Positions 30,293 through 38,898 of a DNA stretch of 64,000 nucleotides are shown here, one piece after another. Numbering within the stretch: the stretch's first letter is position 1; every line of letters starts with the position of its first letter. The DNA is taken from contig NZ_JARZHH010000035.1 in NCBI RefSeq assembly GCF_029946515.1, positions 1 to 64,000 of the forward strand. Direction: 5' to 3'. This stretch comes from Polyangium sp. 6x1. Its GTDB lineage: Bacteria > Myxococcota_A > Polyangia > Polyangiales > Polyangiaceae. The notes under the pieces were generated by a model. The model did no database searches, had not been told where the DNA came from, and was given only the letters and a program-made list of their open reading frames with translations. The translations under genes were made by a program, and so were the position numbers.

Positions 30293-31579
30293 ATGAAGCG
30301 TAGCCATCTTGTTCTGTTCGGTCTCGCCGCGGTTCTGGGCGTCGCCGCGGCAGGCACCGCCGGTTGTGGAGCGACCGGCGGTCGCAACGTGTTCAACGAC
30401 GGTGGGGCGGGTGGGGACGACTCGGCGGGCGAAGGCTCCGGAGGCCCTGGGCACGGCGGCAATGGAGGTTCGGACGGCGTCGGCGGCAGCTTCGTCGGAC
30501 CCGGCGCGGGCGGCTCTGCGGGCGGCGAGGCGCAGTGCAGCAACGATCAGAACGTCGACAACGACGGCGACGGGTTCTCCGAGGCGCAGGGCGACTGCAA
30601 CGACTGCGACGTCAACGTCTCGCCGGGCTCGATCGAGGTCGCCACGGACGCGAGCAATCCGGAGGCGAAGCCCGCGGACGAGGACTGCGACATGGTCGTC
30701 GACAACGTCGCGCCTGCGTCGTGCGACGACAACATCGCGCTCGAGGACACGGATCCGCAGAACGGCGCGCGCGCGCTCGACCTCTGCCAGTTCATCACGC
30801 CGGCCGACAAGAAGTGGGGCGTGCTCAGCGCGCAGTACGTGCGCGCGAACGGTGGCCCCGCGTCGTACACGAAGCACATCGGCATCCAGAGCGGCTTCGG
30901 GCCGAACGTGAACGTGCAGAAGGGCACGCGCATGCTCACGCTCTCCTCGGGCTACGCGCGCCTGCCGAACCAGGCCGGCGCTTGCGGCGGCCTGAGCTGC
31001 AGCCAGATCGGCGCCGGCATTGCGCCCGCGGGCTTCCCGCAGGACGTGCCCGGCTGCGCGGGCGACACGGAGATCAACGACGACGTCGGGCTCGAGGTGA
31101 AGATCCGGTCGCCGAAGAACGCGACGGGCTACAAGTTCAAGTTCAAGTTCTACTCGATGGAGTTCCCCGAGTACGTCTGCACGTCGTTCAACGATCAGTT
31201 CATCGCGCTCGCGACGCCGGCGCCGATGGGCTCGATCAACGGCAACATCTCCTTCGACAAGAACACGAACCCGGTCAGCGTCAACATCGCGTTCTTCGAC
31301 GTCTGCGCGTACGACTCGTTCTATCCGCAGTTCACCTGCCCGCTCGGGCCGGGCGAGATGGAGGGCACGGGCTTCGGCACGTGGGACGAGGCGGGCGGCA
31401 CGTCGTGGCTCCAGACGCAGGCCCCGATCAAGGGCGGCGACGAGGTGACGATCCGCTGGGCCATCTGGGACACGGGCGACACCGCGTGGGACTCGACGGT
31501 CCTCGTCGACGGGTTCGAGTGGGTGGCGAACGGCGGCACGGTCGTCGTCGGCACCGATCCGATCGAAGATCCCACGTGA
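30293..31579 (+). CDS. Choice-of-anchor-L-like lipoprotein with MopE-type metal-binding motif (copy 2)
   Basis: The 428-residue protein repeats the design of copy 1: lipobox AGCG, a Gly/Ser-rich linker, the acidic motif VDNDGDGFSEAQGDCNDCD with ADEDCDMVVD, and a C-terminal anchor-type domain (LEVKIRSPKNATGYKFKFKF). A conserved Cys in both copies precedes QFITPADKKWG here and RFLKSATW in copy 1. Separate terminators follow each copy, so they look like tandem duplicates under separate control. The domain is known from surface proteins, often with C-terminal sorting signals. None is seen here; the N-terminal lipid anchor may replace it. Confidence 0.8.
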   Translation: MKRSHLVLFGLAAVLGVAAAGTAGCGATGGRNVFNDGGAGGDDSAGEGSGGPGHGGNGGSDGVGGSFVGPGAGGSAGGEAQCSNDQNVDNDGDGFSEAQGDCNDCDVNVSPGSIEVATDASNPEAKPADEDCDMVVDNVAPASCDDNIALEDTDPQNGARALDLCQFITPADKKWGVLSAQYVRANGGPASYTKHIGIQSGFGPNVNVQKGTRMLTLSSGYARLPNQAGACGGLSCSQIGAGIAPAGFPQDVPGCAGDTEINDDVGLEVKIRSPKNATGYKFKFKFYSMEFPEYVCTSFNDQFIALATPAPMGSINGNISFDKNTNPVSVNIAFFDVCAYDSFYPQFTCPLGPGEMEGTGFGTWDEAGGTSWLQTQAPIKGGDEVTIRWAIWDTGDTAWDSTVLVDGFEWVANGGTVVVGTDPIEDPT

Positions 31580-31599
31580 GCTGAGCGGCTCGCTGCGAC

Positions 31600-31636
31600 G
31601 AAAAACGCCCTGCCATCGCGGGGCGTTTTTCTTTTG
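31600..31636. terminator. Strong, bidirectional intrinsic terminator
   Basis: AAAAACGCCC and GGGCGTTTTT pair across a short loop and are flanked by A and T runs on either side, so the structure ends transcription from both the lipoprotein gene (plus) and the convergent gene at 31655 (minus). Confidence 0.9.
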
Positions 31637-31654
31637 GGGTCGAACGATCGATCC

Positions 31655-32590
31655 TCAGCAGGCGAGCAGGTCGGCCATGGTCGCGCCTTCGAGCGGGATC
31701 TCGGGCAGGCCTGCGTCTCCATGCGCTGCGATGCGCGCGAGCGCCCAGCGCGGCGCGAGCACGTCTCCGCCGAGCCAAGCGCGCCGCGCGCCTTCGGGCT
31801 CGACCGCGGATTCGATCCAGCCGATCGGAACACGCGCGGCCGGGCGGAGGATCAGGCCTTCGGGGATGGGATCGAGCGCGCGCTCGATCGGCGCGAAGGG
31901 GCGCGTGTCGAGCGCGTCCGCTCCGATCGCGGGCGTCGTGATCGTCGTGCGTGTCCGCAAGGCATCGAGCAGCGCATGCGCGAAACGATCGAGGTCGAGC
32001 GGCGCGTCGGTCGAGAGCCCGGCGAGCGACGCGGGCTCCTTGCCGAGGAACCGATCGACCTCGCCTTCGCTCTCCGTCGTGATCTCTCGCGGCAACGCGA
32101 TCGCCGCGTCGTACCCGACGAACGCCTCCACGAGGACCGCGCCGGACGCCGTCACGTCGAAGCCGAGCAGCGCCGCCGGTCGCCGACGCAGCGTGATCCA
32201 TTCACGACCGAAATAATGCGCGAGCATTCCTGCGCGGGTGAACGCTCCGAGGAGCGGGCGCACGTTGCGGTTCAGCAGCGTTCTCGGCGTCGCGTCCGTG
32301 ACGAGCGCCGCGACGTGCGGCAACGCGAGCGTGATGACGAGGCCCCGACCGCCGAGCCACGCCGCTGTCCCCGTCGTCGCGCGGCGCAGGATGGGGATGC
32401 CCCTCCGCGCGCACGCCGCGAGGTCCAGGACGCGGCCTGCGCGCTGCGCCGCGCCGAGCACCACCGCCGTTCCGTCGACCAGGCTCAGCCCGAGGTGCGC
32501 GGCCTGGGACTGCTCGGCCCGCCCGACGAGCGCGGGGCCGAGCGCGAGCGCTTCGACGATGGGGCGCTGCGTCAGCTCGATCCCATGCAT
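31655..32590 (-). CDS. Divergent lipoate/biotin ligase-like protein (BPL/LplA fold, tentative)
   Basis: The 311-residue protein has a layout that recalls lipoate-protein ligase A: an early ILRRATTGTAAWLGGRGLVIT segment like the RRxSGGGxVxHxxGxL motif, then LLGAFTRAGMLAHYFGREWITL and RRPAALLGFDVTASGAVLVEA like the GRNDLxxxGxKxxG core. The usual catalytic Lys is not in its expected place (ALLGFD), so the protein may be inactive or use another substrate. The rest is helical. It starts at an ATG with GGAGCAGGA upstream, is divergent from the merR gene, and ends at a shared terminator. Assignment rests on pattern only. Confidence 0.4.
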   Translation of the reverse strand: MHGIELTQRPIVEALALGPALVGRAEQSQAAHLGLSLVDGTAVVLGAAQRAGRVLDLAACARRGIPILRRATTGTAAWLGGRGLVITLALPHVAALVTDATPRTLLNRNVRPLLGAFTRAGMLAHYFGREWITLRRRPAALLGFDVTASGAVLVEAFVGYDAAIALPREITTESEGEVDRFLGKEPASLAGLSTDAPLDLDRFAHALLDALRTRTTITTPAIGADALDTRPFAPIERALDPIPEGLILRPAARVPIGWIESAVEPEGARRAWLGGDVLAPRWALARIAAHGDAGLPEIPLEGATMADLLAC

Positions 32591-32606
32591 TTTCGTCCTG
32601 CTCCGG

Positions 32607-32635
32607 TTGACAGCCTCCCGAGGGCCGCCTAAACC
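32607..32635 (+). promoter_or_regulatory. Promoter of the merR-isc operon
   Basis: A consensus TTGACA at 32607-32612 and TAAACC at 32630-32635 are 17 bases apart. They sit in the divergent gap between the ligase-like gene and merR and would start transcription just before the dyad at 32639-32656. Confidence 0.6.
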
Positions 32636-32638
32636 TTC

Positions 32639-32656
32639 CGTTAGGTAACCCTAACG
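32639..32656. promoter_or_regulatory. 18-base dyad, probable operator of the MerR-like regulator
   Basis: Arms CGTTAGG and CCTAACG flank a 4-base centre. The dyad lies directly after the -10 box and 24 bases before the merR ATG, so bound protein would cover the transcription start. MerR proteins normally bind between -35 and -10, so this position is slightly unusual and would fit repression. Confidence 0.55.
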
Positions 32657-32680
32657 CGTGCGTGAGGGTTGGAGTTTTGG

Positions 32681-33325
32681 ATGCCGGTTCGCCACCTACC
32701 TTTAGCGCGGGGCTTCGAGAGAGGTGCTCTTCCTCTCCCGGATGGCGTTCGTGCGCCGGCTGTGCCGCCGGTCGAGGCGGGGCTGGTTTTACCGGAGATC
32801 GACGACGAGCGGGACGGGCAAGGGGGCGAGCGCCTCCTTCAGGTCGGTGACATCGCGCGGGCCGTCGGCAAGACGGTGCGGGCGATTCACCACTACGAGG
32901 AGGTGGGTTTGCTCCGGCCGCACGCGCGTTCGAAGGGTCGGTATCGGCTCTACGATCGGGCGGCGGTCACGCGGGTCCGGTGGATCGGCAAGCTGCACGA
33001 TCTCGGCCTCAGCCTCTCGCAGATCCAGGAGATCGTCGCGTTCTGGGAGAGCGCGCCCTCGGCGCCCGAGGCGATGGCGCGGGTCCGGTCGATCTACCTG
33101 CAGAAACTCGAAGAGACGCGCGCGCAGATCGCGCGGCTCTCCTCGCTCGAGCGTGAGCTCGTGGCGAGCATCGACTACCTCGACACGTGCGACACGTGTG
33201 CACCCGACGAGCTCGTGGCCGCTTGCACGGATTGCGCTGTGCATGATCGGACGCAGGCCGAGCCCGAGCTGGTGGCCGGAATTCACGGTGGAAACGGGCA
33301 TTCCCGAGGTGGCGTGGACCGCTAG
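32681..33325 (+). CDS. MerR-family regulator with CX2CX8CX2C cluster, head of the isc operon
   Basis: The 214-residue protein has an unusual 50-residue N-terminal extension, then a MerR winged helix (LLQVGDIARAVGKTVRAIHHYEEVGLLRP, about residues 52-120), a dimerisation helix (YLQKLEETRAQIARLSSLE) and four cysteines: C170, C173, C182 and C185. SoxR, the MerR member that holds a [2Fe-2S] cluster, has CX2CXCX5C at the same relative place, so an iron-sulfur or metal ligand is likely. The gene is 27 bases before iscS on the same strand and no IscR is present. It may report cluster status to the operon. GGAG at 32671-32674 supports the ATG. Confidence 0.8.
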   Translation: MPVRHLPLARGFERGALPLPDGVRAPAVPPVEAGLVLPEIDDERDGQGGERLLQVGDIARAVGKTVRAIHHYEEVGLLRPHARSKGRYRLYDRAAVTRVRWIGKLHDLGLSLSQIQEIVAFWESAPSAPEAMARVRSIYLQKLEETRAQIARLSSLERELVASIDYLDTCDTCAPDELVAACTDCAVHDRTQAEPELVAGIHGGNGHSRGGVDR

Positions 33326-33352
33326 AGGGTGCTTCGAAGAGAGACGAAACCG

Positions 33353-34576
33353 ATGTCGATCCAGATCCCGATTTACATGGACTACCACGCCACGACGCCG
33401 GTCGACCCGCGCGTCGTGGAGGCGATGCTCCCGTACTTCAACGCCCGGTTCGGCAACGCCGCCAGCCGGAGCCACGTCTTCGGGTGGACGGCGGAGGAAG
33501 CGGTCACGCGCTCGCGCGAGATCCTGGCGAAGCTCGTCGGCGCGTCGAACCCGAAGGAGATCGTCTTCACGTCGGGCGCGACCGAGAGCAACAACCTCGC
33601 GATCAAGGGCGTCGCCGAGCTCTACAAGGAAAAGGGCAACCACATCGTCACCACGGTGATCGAGCACAAGGCCGTGCTCGACACGTGCAAGCGCCTGGAG
33701 AAGCAGGGGTACGAAGTGACGTACCTGCCCGTCGGCAAAGATGGGCGCGTCGATCCCGACGACGTCGCGAAGGCGATCACGGACAAGACGATCCTCGTCT
33801 CGGTGATGCTCGCGAACAACGAGGTCGGCACGGTGCAGCCGATCGCGGAGATCGGCAAGATCACGCGGTCACGCGGCGTTCTCCTGCACTCGGACGCGGT
33901 GCAGGGCGTGGGCAAGGTGCCCTTCGACGTCGAGGCGATGCACGTCGATCTCGCCTCGATCACCGCGCACAAGATGTATGGGCCCAAAGGGGTTGGTGGG
34001 CTCTACGTGCGTCGGTCGAAGCCGCGCGTGCGCCTCGTCGCGCAGATGGACGGCGGCGGGCACGAGTACGGCATGCGCTCGGGCACGCTGAACGTGCCGG
34101 GCATCGTGGGCTTCGCGCGGGCCGCGGAGATCATGCTGGAGGAGGGACGCGCGGAGAGCGCGCGCATCCTCGCGCAGCGCGAAAAACTCCGCCGGCGCAT
34201 CACGAGCGAGCTCGACGAGGTCATCGTGAACGGCTCGCTCGAGCACAGGCTCCCGGGCAACCTCAACGTCTCGTTCGCGTTCGTCGAGGGCGAGGCCCTC
34301 ATCATGGCGATCAAGGACGTGGCGGTGTCGAGCGGCTCGGCTTGCACGAGCGCGAGCCTCGAGCCCTCGTACGTGCTGCACGCGATGGGCATCGGCGACG
34401 ACCTCGCCCACTCGTCGATCCGTTTTGGCCTCGGTCGCTTCACCACCGACGAGGAGGTCGACTACGTTGCCGACCTCGTGATCCGCAAGGTGAACAAGCT
34501 CCGCGAGATGTCCCCGCTCTACGAGATGCACAAGGAAGGCATCGATCTCGCTTCCGTGCAGTGGGCCGCGCATTGA
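33353..34576 (+). CDS. iscS: Cysteine desulfurase IscS
   Basis: IscS takes sulfur from cysteine and passes it to IscU and to tRNA thiolases such as MnmA. The 407-residue protein is of family length. The PLP-binding Lys is in [11 protein letters not shown], the PLP-contact His/Asp in VIEHKA and HSDAVQG, and the catalytic Cys in [17 protein letters not shown]. The start [16 protein letters not shown] matches the family N-terminus, so the upstream in-frame MLRRE is not used. It lies in the operon order merR-iscS-iscU-iscA-hscB-hscA-fdx, all plus strand with short gaps. Confidence 0.97.
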   Translation: MSIQIPIYMDYHATTPVDPRVVEAMLPYFNARFGNAASRSHVFGWTAEEAVTRSREILAKLVGASNPKEIVFTSGATESNNLAIKGVAELYKEKGNHIVTTVIEHKAVLDTCKRLEKQGYEVTYLPVGKDGRVDPDDVAKAITDKTILVSVMLANNEVGTVQPIAEIGKITRSRGVLLHSDAVQGVGKVPFDVEAMHVDLASITAHKMYGPKGVGGLYVRRSKPRVRLVAQMDGGGHEYGMRSGTLNVPGIVGFARAAEIMLEEGRAESARILAQREKLRRRITSELDEVIVNGSLEHRLPGNLNVSFAFVEGEALIMAIKDVAVSSGSACTSASLEPSYVLHAMGIGDDLAHSSIRFGLGRFTTDEEVDYVADLVIRKVNKLREMSPLYEMHKEGIDLASVQWAAH

Positions 34577-34600
34577 TTTGAGGTAGGAGAGTTTCGAGCC

Positions 34601-35005
34601 ATGGCATACAGCGAGAAAGTGATCGAGCACTACGAGAACCCGCGCAACGTGGGCACGCTCGACAAGAACGACGAACACGTCGGCACGGGGCTCGTCGGCG
34701 CGCCCGCGTGCGGCGACGTGATGCGCCTCCAGATCAAGGTCAGCGACGCCGGCGTCATCGAGGACGCGAAGTTCAAGACGTTCGGCTGCGGCTCGGCGAT
34801 CGCCTCCTCGTCGCTCGCCACGGAGTGGCTCAAGGGCAAGACGATCGACGAGGCCGAGCAGATCAAGAACAGCATGATCGCGGAGGAGCTCCACCTGCCG
34901 CCGGTGAAGATCCACTGCTCGGTCCTCGCCGAGGACGCGATCAAGAGCGCGATCGCCGACTTCCGATCGAAGCAGGCGGCGAAGAAGGCCCTCGCGGGCC
35001 AGTGA
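34601..35005 (+). CDS. iscU: Iron-sulfur cluster scaffold IscU
   Basis: The 134-residue scaffold holds the three cluster cysteines in PACGDVMRL, TFGCGSAIASSS and IHCSVLAEDAI. The Asp two residues after the first Cys, needed for cluster release, is also there. LHLPPVKIHC carries the LPPVK motif recognised by HscA. An AGGAG lies before the ATG. It works with IscS (sulfur), IscA, the HscB/HscA chaperones and the Fdx electron donor, all encoded next to it. Confidence 0.98.
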   Translation: MAYSEKVIEHYENPRNVGTLDKNDEHVGTGLVGAPACGDVMRLQIKVSDAGVIEDAKFKTFGCGSAIASSSLATEWLKGKTIDEAEQIKNSMIAEELHLPPVKIHCSVLAEDAIKSAIADFRSKQAAKKALAGQ

Positions 35006-35040
35006 CGGCGCCCCTCGGGACGGCGGACGGAGGACGTACG

Positions 35041-35460
35041 ATGAACGCGACCAGCGAAGTTTCGCAGGGCAACCAGACGGAGCAGCGAGCGCCCGCGCCC
35101 GCCGACGCGAAGAAGACGATCGGCGTGACGACGGCCGCGGTCGAGGCGATGCGGACGAACCTCGCCAAGCGCGGCACGCCCGACGCTGCGATCCGCGTGG
35201 GGATCCGGGGCGGCGGCTGCTCGGGTTTTTCGTACGTCATCGAGTTCGACGACGACGCACCCCGCAAGGGTGATCTCGTCCTCGAGTTCCCCGAGGAAGG
35301 CAAGAGCACGGCGCGCGTCTACTGCGACAAGAAGAGCATCCTTTACCTCGGCGGCTCGGTGCTCGACTGGGAGAAGACCCTGATGTTCCAGGGCTTCAAG
35401 TTCAAGAACCCCAAGGAAGCGAGCCGTTGCGGCTGCGGGCACTCGTTCACCGTCGGGTGA
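35041..35460 (+). CDS. iscA: A-type iron-sulfur carrier IscA
   Basis: The 139-residue protein has the three A-type cysteines: one in RGGGCSGFSYVIEF and two in the C-terminal CGCGHSF. A 30-residue Gln/Pro/Ala-rich N-terminal extension precedes the usual start (VTTAAVEAMRTNLAK); E. coli IscA has only 107 residues. The protein carries iron or [2Fe-2S]/[4Fe-4S] clusters to targets. The ATG at 35041 is 36 bases after iscU. Confidence 0.95.
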   Translation: MNATSEVSQGNQTEQRAPAPADAKKTIGVTTAAVEAMRTNLAKRGTPDAAIRVGIRGGGCSGFSYVIEFDDDAPRKGDLVLEFPEEGKSTARVYCDKKSILYLGGSVLDWEKTLMFQGFKFKNPKEASRCGCGHSFTVG

Positions 35461-35500
35461 GCCCGCGGCGCGGCGGGTGCTTTCCACCGCTCCTCCCACG

Positions 35501-36031
35501 ATGATCGATCCCTTCCAGACGCTGGGCGTCGAGGCCCGCTTCGACCTCGATCCGGACGAGCTCGCGCGCCGGCATCGTGACCTCTCGCGCGCGCTCCACC
35601 CCGACCGCTACGCGGGCGCGCCCGCGGCCGAGCGGCGTTTGTCCCTGTCGCGCGCGATCGAGGTGAACGACGCCTTCCGCGTCCTGAAAGACCCGATCCG
35701 CCGCGCCGAGGCGCTCCTTCGCCGCGCCGGCGTGCCCGTCGGCGAGACCGCCGAGCCCAAGCCGTCGCCCGATCTCCTGATGGAGATGATGGAGCGGCGC
35801 GAGGAGCTCGGCGACGCGCGTCGTCGCAAGGATCTCGTGGCCGTTCGCGCGCTCACGGAGGCGATCCGCGTGCGTGAGCGCGAGGTGCTCGCGTCGATGG
35901 GACGCCAGTTTGCAGTTTCCGATCCGGACTCGACGAAGCTCGCGGTCGTCCTGCCCGAGCTCGGTGAGCTTCGTTATCTTCGGCGCTTCCTCGACGAGGC
36001 GAGCGCGATCGAGGAAGAGCTCACGACCTGA
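35501..36031 (+). CDS. hscB: J-domain co-chaperone HscB
   Basis: The 176-residue protein has an N-terminal J domain with the essential HPD tripeptide (RALHPDRYAG) and a C-terminal three-helix bundle (LLMEMMERREELGDARRRKD) that binds IscU. HscB delivers IscU to HscA and stimulates its ATPase. Length fits E. coli HscB (171). The ATG at 35501 is preferred over an in-frame upstream codon because the J domain begins right after it. Confidence 0.95.
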   Translation: MIDPFQTLGVEARFDLDPDELARRHRDLSRALHPDRYAGAPAAERRLSLSRAIEVNDAFRVLKDPIRRAEALLRRAGVPVGETAEPKPSPDLLMEMMERREELGDARRRKDLVAVRALTEAIRVREREVLASMGRQFAVSDPDSTKLAVVLPELGELRYLRRFLDEASAIEEELTT

Positions 36032-36047
36032 GCCCTGAAAGTTCGTC

Positions 36048-38006
36048 ATGGCGCTACTCGAAATCTTCGACCCCAAGGCGGCCCCGAGGCCGATCGGCAT
36101 CGATCTCGGCACCACGAACTCGCTCGTCGCGCGCGTCCGTGACGGCAAGCCCGTCGTCATCGCCGACTGCAACGCGGAGAAGCTCGTCCCTTCGGTCGTG
36201 CACTACGACCCGCGCGGCCGCGTGATCGTCGGCGCCGACGCGCAGCGCCTCGCGGTCGATTTTCCGCGCGAGACCATCGTCAGCGTGAAGCGCTTCATGG
36301 GGCGCGGCGCCGACGATCCGGAGACGCGCCGGCTCGGCACGTACGAGTTCGTCGAGCCAAAGACGCCCGAGGAAGCGAAGAGCGTGCGGTTCAAGGTCCA
36401 GGGCCGCGCCGTCACGCCTGTCGAGGTCTCGGCCGAGATCCTCAGGGTCCTCCGTTCGCTCGCCGAGGACGAGCTGCGCTCCGTCGGCGGCGCGGTGATC
36501 ACGGTGCCTGCGTACTTCGACGACGCGCAGCGGCAGGCGACGAAGGACGCGGGCAAGCTCGCGGGCCTCGACGTGCTCCGGCTCCTCAACGAGCCCACCG
36601 CCGCGGCGCTCGCGTACGGCCTCGAAAACCAGAAAAACGGCCTGTTCGCCGTGTACGACCTCGGCGGCGGCACCTTCGACGTGACGATCCTCCTGCTCGA
36701 CGACGGCGTCTTCCAGGTGCGCTCGACCGGCGGCGACAGCGCGCTCGGCGGCGACGACATGGATCGCGCGCTCGCCGAGCGGCTGCTCCAGGATCTCGGC
36801 GTCGCTGCGGAGAACCGCCCGCGTGAGCTCGTGCGGCTCGCGCTCGACACGGCGCGCAAGATCAAGCACGGGCTCACCGAGAACGATCGTGTCGAGGCCG
36901 AGATCGAGGTCCCGGGCGGCACGCGCAAGCTCGCCGTCACGCGGGACGAATTCGAGGCGCTGATCAAGCCGATCGTCGAGCGCACGGGCGTCGCTTGCCG
37001 GCGCGCGCTCCGCGACGCGGGCGTCTCTGCGGAAGAGCTCGACGGCGTCATCCTCGTCGGCGGCTCGACCCGCGTGCCGTACGTGCGGCAGTACGTGGAA
37101 AAACTCTTCGGCAAGCCGCCGCTCTGCGACCTCGATCCCGAGGAGGTCGTCGCGCTCGGCGCCGCGATCCAGGCCGACATCCTCGCAGGCACCAAGGAGC
37201 GCGCCGACGAGGTCCTCCTCCTCGACGTCCTTCCGCTCTCGCTCGGCCTCGAAACGATGGGCGGCGTCGTCGAGAAGATCCTCCCGCGCAACACCACGAT
37301 CCCGGCCGGCGCCAGGCAAACCTTCACCACGTACGCGGACAACCAGACCGGCTTCGATCTGCACATCGTCCAGGGAGAGCGCGAGCTCGCCACCGACTGC
37401 CGCTCCCTCGCACGCTTTGTCCTCAAAGGAATCCCGCCCATGCCGGCGGGCCTCGCGCGGCTCGAAGTCACGTTCCGCGTGGACGCGGACGGCTTGCTCA
37501 GCGTGACCGCGAAGGAGCTCACGACGGGCGTCGAGCAAAAGGTGGAGGTCAAACCGAGTTACGGCCTCACGGACGAGGAAGTCGAGGCGATGCTCATGGC
37601 CGCGCTCGATCACGGCGAGGAGGACCTCGAAAAACGTCAGCTCATCGAGGCGCGCGTCGAGGCCGAGCGGGTCGTGCTCGCCACGAAAAAGGCGCTCGTC
37701 GCCGACGCCGATCTGCTCGAAGGCGACGAGGAGCGCGCGCGCATCGACGAGGCGCTCGCCGGGCTCGAAGAGGCCATCCGTGGCACGCGCGCGCCGATCA
37801 TCCGTGGCCGTACCGAGGTCCTCGACGAGGTCACGCACGGCTGGGCCGGCAGGCGCATGGATCGTGCGATCGCCCGAGCGATCGCGGGCAAAGACGTGAC
37901 GTCGATCGAGAGCACCGTGGCGAAGGCGAGGGGCGTCGAGGCGCACCTCGCCGAGCACGCGGGGCATAACGCACCGGACGGCGGCGCCTCCGGGACGGGG
38001 AGCTGA
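36048..38006 (+). CDS. hscA: Hsp70-type chaperone HscA
   Basis: The 652-residue specialised Hsp70 has the ATPase signatures IGIDLGTTNSLVA, VYDLGGGTFDVTIL and VILVGGSTRVPYV, then a substrate-binding beta domain and a helical lid. It binds the LPPVK motif of IscU with HscB's help and promotes cluster transfer. Length is slightly above E. coli HscA (616), the extra residues being an Ala/Gly-rich C-terminal tail. It starts 16 bases after hscB and its TGA overlaps the fdx ATG by one base. Confidence 0.96.
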   Translation: MALLEIFDPKAAPRPIGIDLGTTNSLVARVRDGKPVVIADCNAEKLVPSVVHYDPRGRVIVGADAQRLAVDFPRETIVSVKRFMGRGADDPETRRLGTYEFVEPKTPEEAKSVRFKVQGRAVTPVEVSAEILRVLRSLAEDELRSVGGAVITVPAYFDDAQRQATKDAGKLAGLDVLRLLNEPTAAALAYGLENQKNGLFAVYDLGGGTFDVTILLLDDGVFQVRSTGGDSALGGDDMDRALAERLLQDLGVAAENRPRELVRLALDTARKIKHGLTENDRVEAEIEVPGGTRKLAVTRDEFEALIKPIVERTGVACRRALRDAGVSAEELDGVILVGGSTRVPYVRQYVEKLFGKPPLCDLDPEEVVALGAAIQADILAGTKERADEVLLLDVLPLSLGLETMGGVVEKILPRNTTIPAGARQTFTTYADNQTGFDLHIVQGERELATDCRSLARFVLKGIPPMPAGLARLEVTFRVDADGLLSVTAKELTTGVEQKVEVKPSYGLTDEEVEAMLMAALDHGEEDLEKRQLIEARVEAERVVLATKKALVADADLLEGDEERARIDEALAGLEEAIRGTRAPIIRGRTEVLDEVTHGWAGRRMDRAIARAIAGKDVTSIESTVAKARGVEAHLAEHAGHNAPDGGASGTGS

Positions 38007-38368
38007 TGGCAAAGGTACGGTTTCTGGCGCACGGGTCGACGTACGACGTCGAGGTACCGATCGGGACATCGCTCCTCGAAGCGGCGCGCAAGGTCGAGGC
38101 GCCCGAGGGCTCGGCGTGTGGCGGCGTGTGCGCGTGCTCGACGTGCCACGTCTACGTTTTGCGCGGCAAGGAGCTGCTCTCCGACGCGGAGGAGGAAGAG
38201 GAGGACATCCTCGACAAGGCCTTCGACGTGCGGCTGAACTCGCGGCTCGGCTGCCAGGCGAAGATCCAGCGTGAAGGCGACATCGAGGCGGAGATCTCGC
38301 GCGAGAGCCTCGACGCTTTCTACAACGAGCACCCGCAGTACGCGGATCCGCGCAAGAAGAAGGCCTAG
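38006..38368 (+). CDS. fdx: ISC-type [2Fe-2S] ferredoxin Fdx
   Basis: The 120-residue ferredoxin has the adrenodoxin-like cluster motif CGGVCACSTC (containing C-X5-C-X2-C spacing) and the fourth Cys in RLGCQAKI. The SLLEAARKVEAPEGSACGG segment is typical of ISC ferredoxins. It supplies electrons during cluster assembly on IscU. A Lys-rich end (DPRKKKA) is host-specific. It closes the operon; no IscX gene follows, and three hairpins lie in the next 110 bases. Confidence 0.96.
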   Translation: MAKVRFLAHGSTYDVEVPIGTSLLEAARKVEAPEGSACGGVCACSTCHVYVLRGKELLSDAEEEEEDILDKAFDVRLNSRLGCQAKIQREGDIEAEISRESLDAFYNEHPQYADPRKKKA

Positions 38369-38379
38369 CGTTCGTTCCC

Positions 38380-38404
38380 GAGGGGGACGCCTCGCGTCCC
38401 CCTC
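38380..38404 (+). terminator. Perfect 10-bp hairpin after fdx
   Basis: GAGGGGGACG (38380-38389) and CGTCCCCCTC (38395-38404) flank a 5-base loop 12 bases after the fdx stop. There is no T-run, but its position at the end of the isc operon makes transcript termination or 3' stabilisation likely. Confidence 0.6.
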
Positions 38405-38440
38405 TCGGCCAGGCGAAGCCCGGCCGATTCACCCCCCGAG

Positions 38441-38477
38441 GCGAGATCGCTGCGCGATCTCGCAGAGCTAGCGCTCT
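38441..38477. repeat. Two further hairpins between convergent genes
   Basis: GCGAGATCGC and GCGATCTCGC (38441-38450, 38454-38463) form a 10-bp stem with a 3-base loop. AGAGC-TAGC-GCTCT follows at 38464-38477 and contains the stop codon of the minus-strand gene at 38468. With the fdx hairpin, three stems lie within 100 bases. Confidence 0.6.
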
Positions 38478-38734
38478 CCGCTCGCGTGCTTCGGCTTCGC
38501 GTCGGGCAGCGCGGGGGCGCGCTTTGCTCGTTCGACGTTCGCGGCCACCTCGTGGGCGAGGTCGCGCGCCGCGTGGGCGAACGCTTGTGCGGCTTCGCGC
38601 GCAGGCTTCGTCGAGAAGATCGCGACGACGTGCTGCGCCGACGTCTTGCTCCCGACGGGGACGAGGAAAAACGCGAGGCTCCCGAGCAGGAGCACGACGC
38701 CGTTCACCAGCCGCTTGACGAGATCACCGAGCAC
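38468..38734 (-). CDS. Small membrane-anchored hypothetical protein
   Basis: The 88-residue reading with a GTG start at 38734 has one hydrophobic helix (VNGVVLLLGSLAFFLVPVG) followed by a helical, Ala/Lys-rich cytosolic or periplasmic part (KPAREAAQAFAHAARDLAHEVAANVERAKRA region). No ribosome site is clear, and longer starts up to 38911 are open. I recognise no family. It is divergent from the wzc-like gene at 38899 and convergent with fdx. Confidence 0.5.
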   Translation of the reverse strand: MLGDLVKRLVNGVVLLLGSLAFFLVPVGSKTSAQHVVAIFSTKPAREAAQAFAHAARDLAHEVAANVERAKRAPALPDAKPKHASGER

Positions 38735-38898
38735 GTGGGGCCGACCGTAGCCCGCCCGACCTCGATCCCCCCAATTTTCGGCCGCGATCCTTGCGAGCGG
38801 GTAAGCTCCTCCTGCGATCGCGGCCTGCTTGAACATCGGGGGGCGCGGGCGCACCTTAGGCGGAGCTGGCCAGCTCGGCCACCCAGCGACTTGCCACC

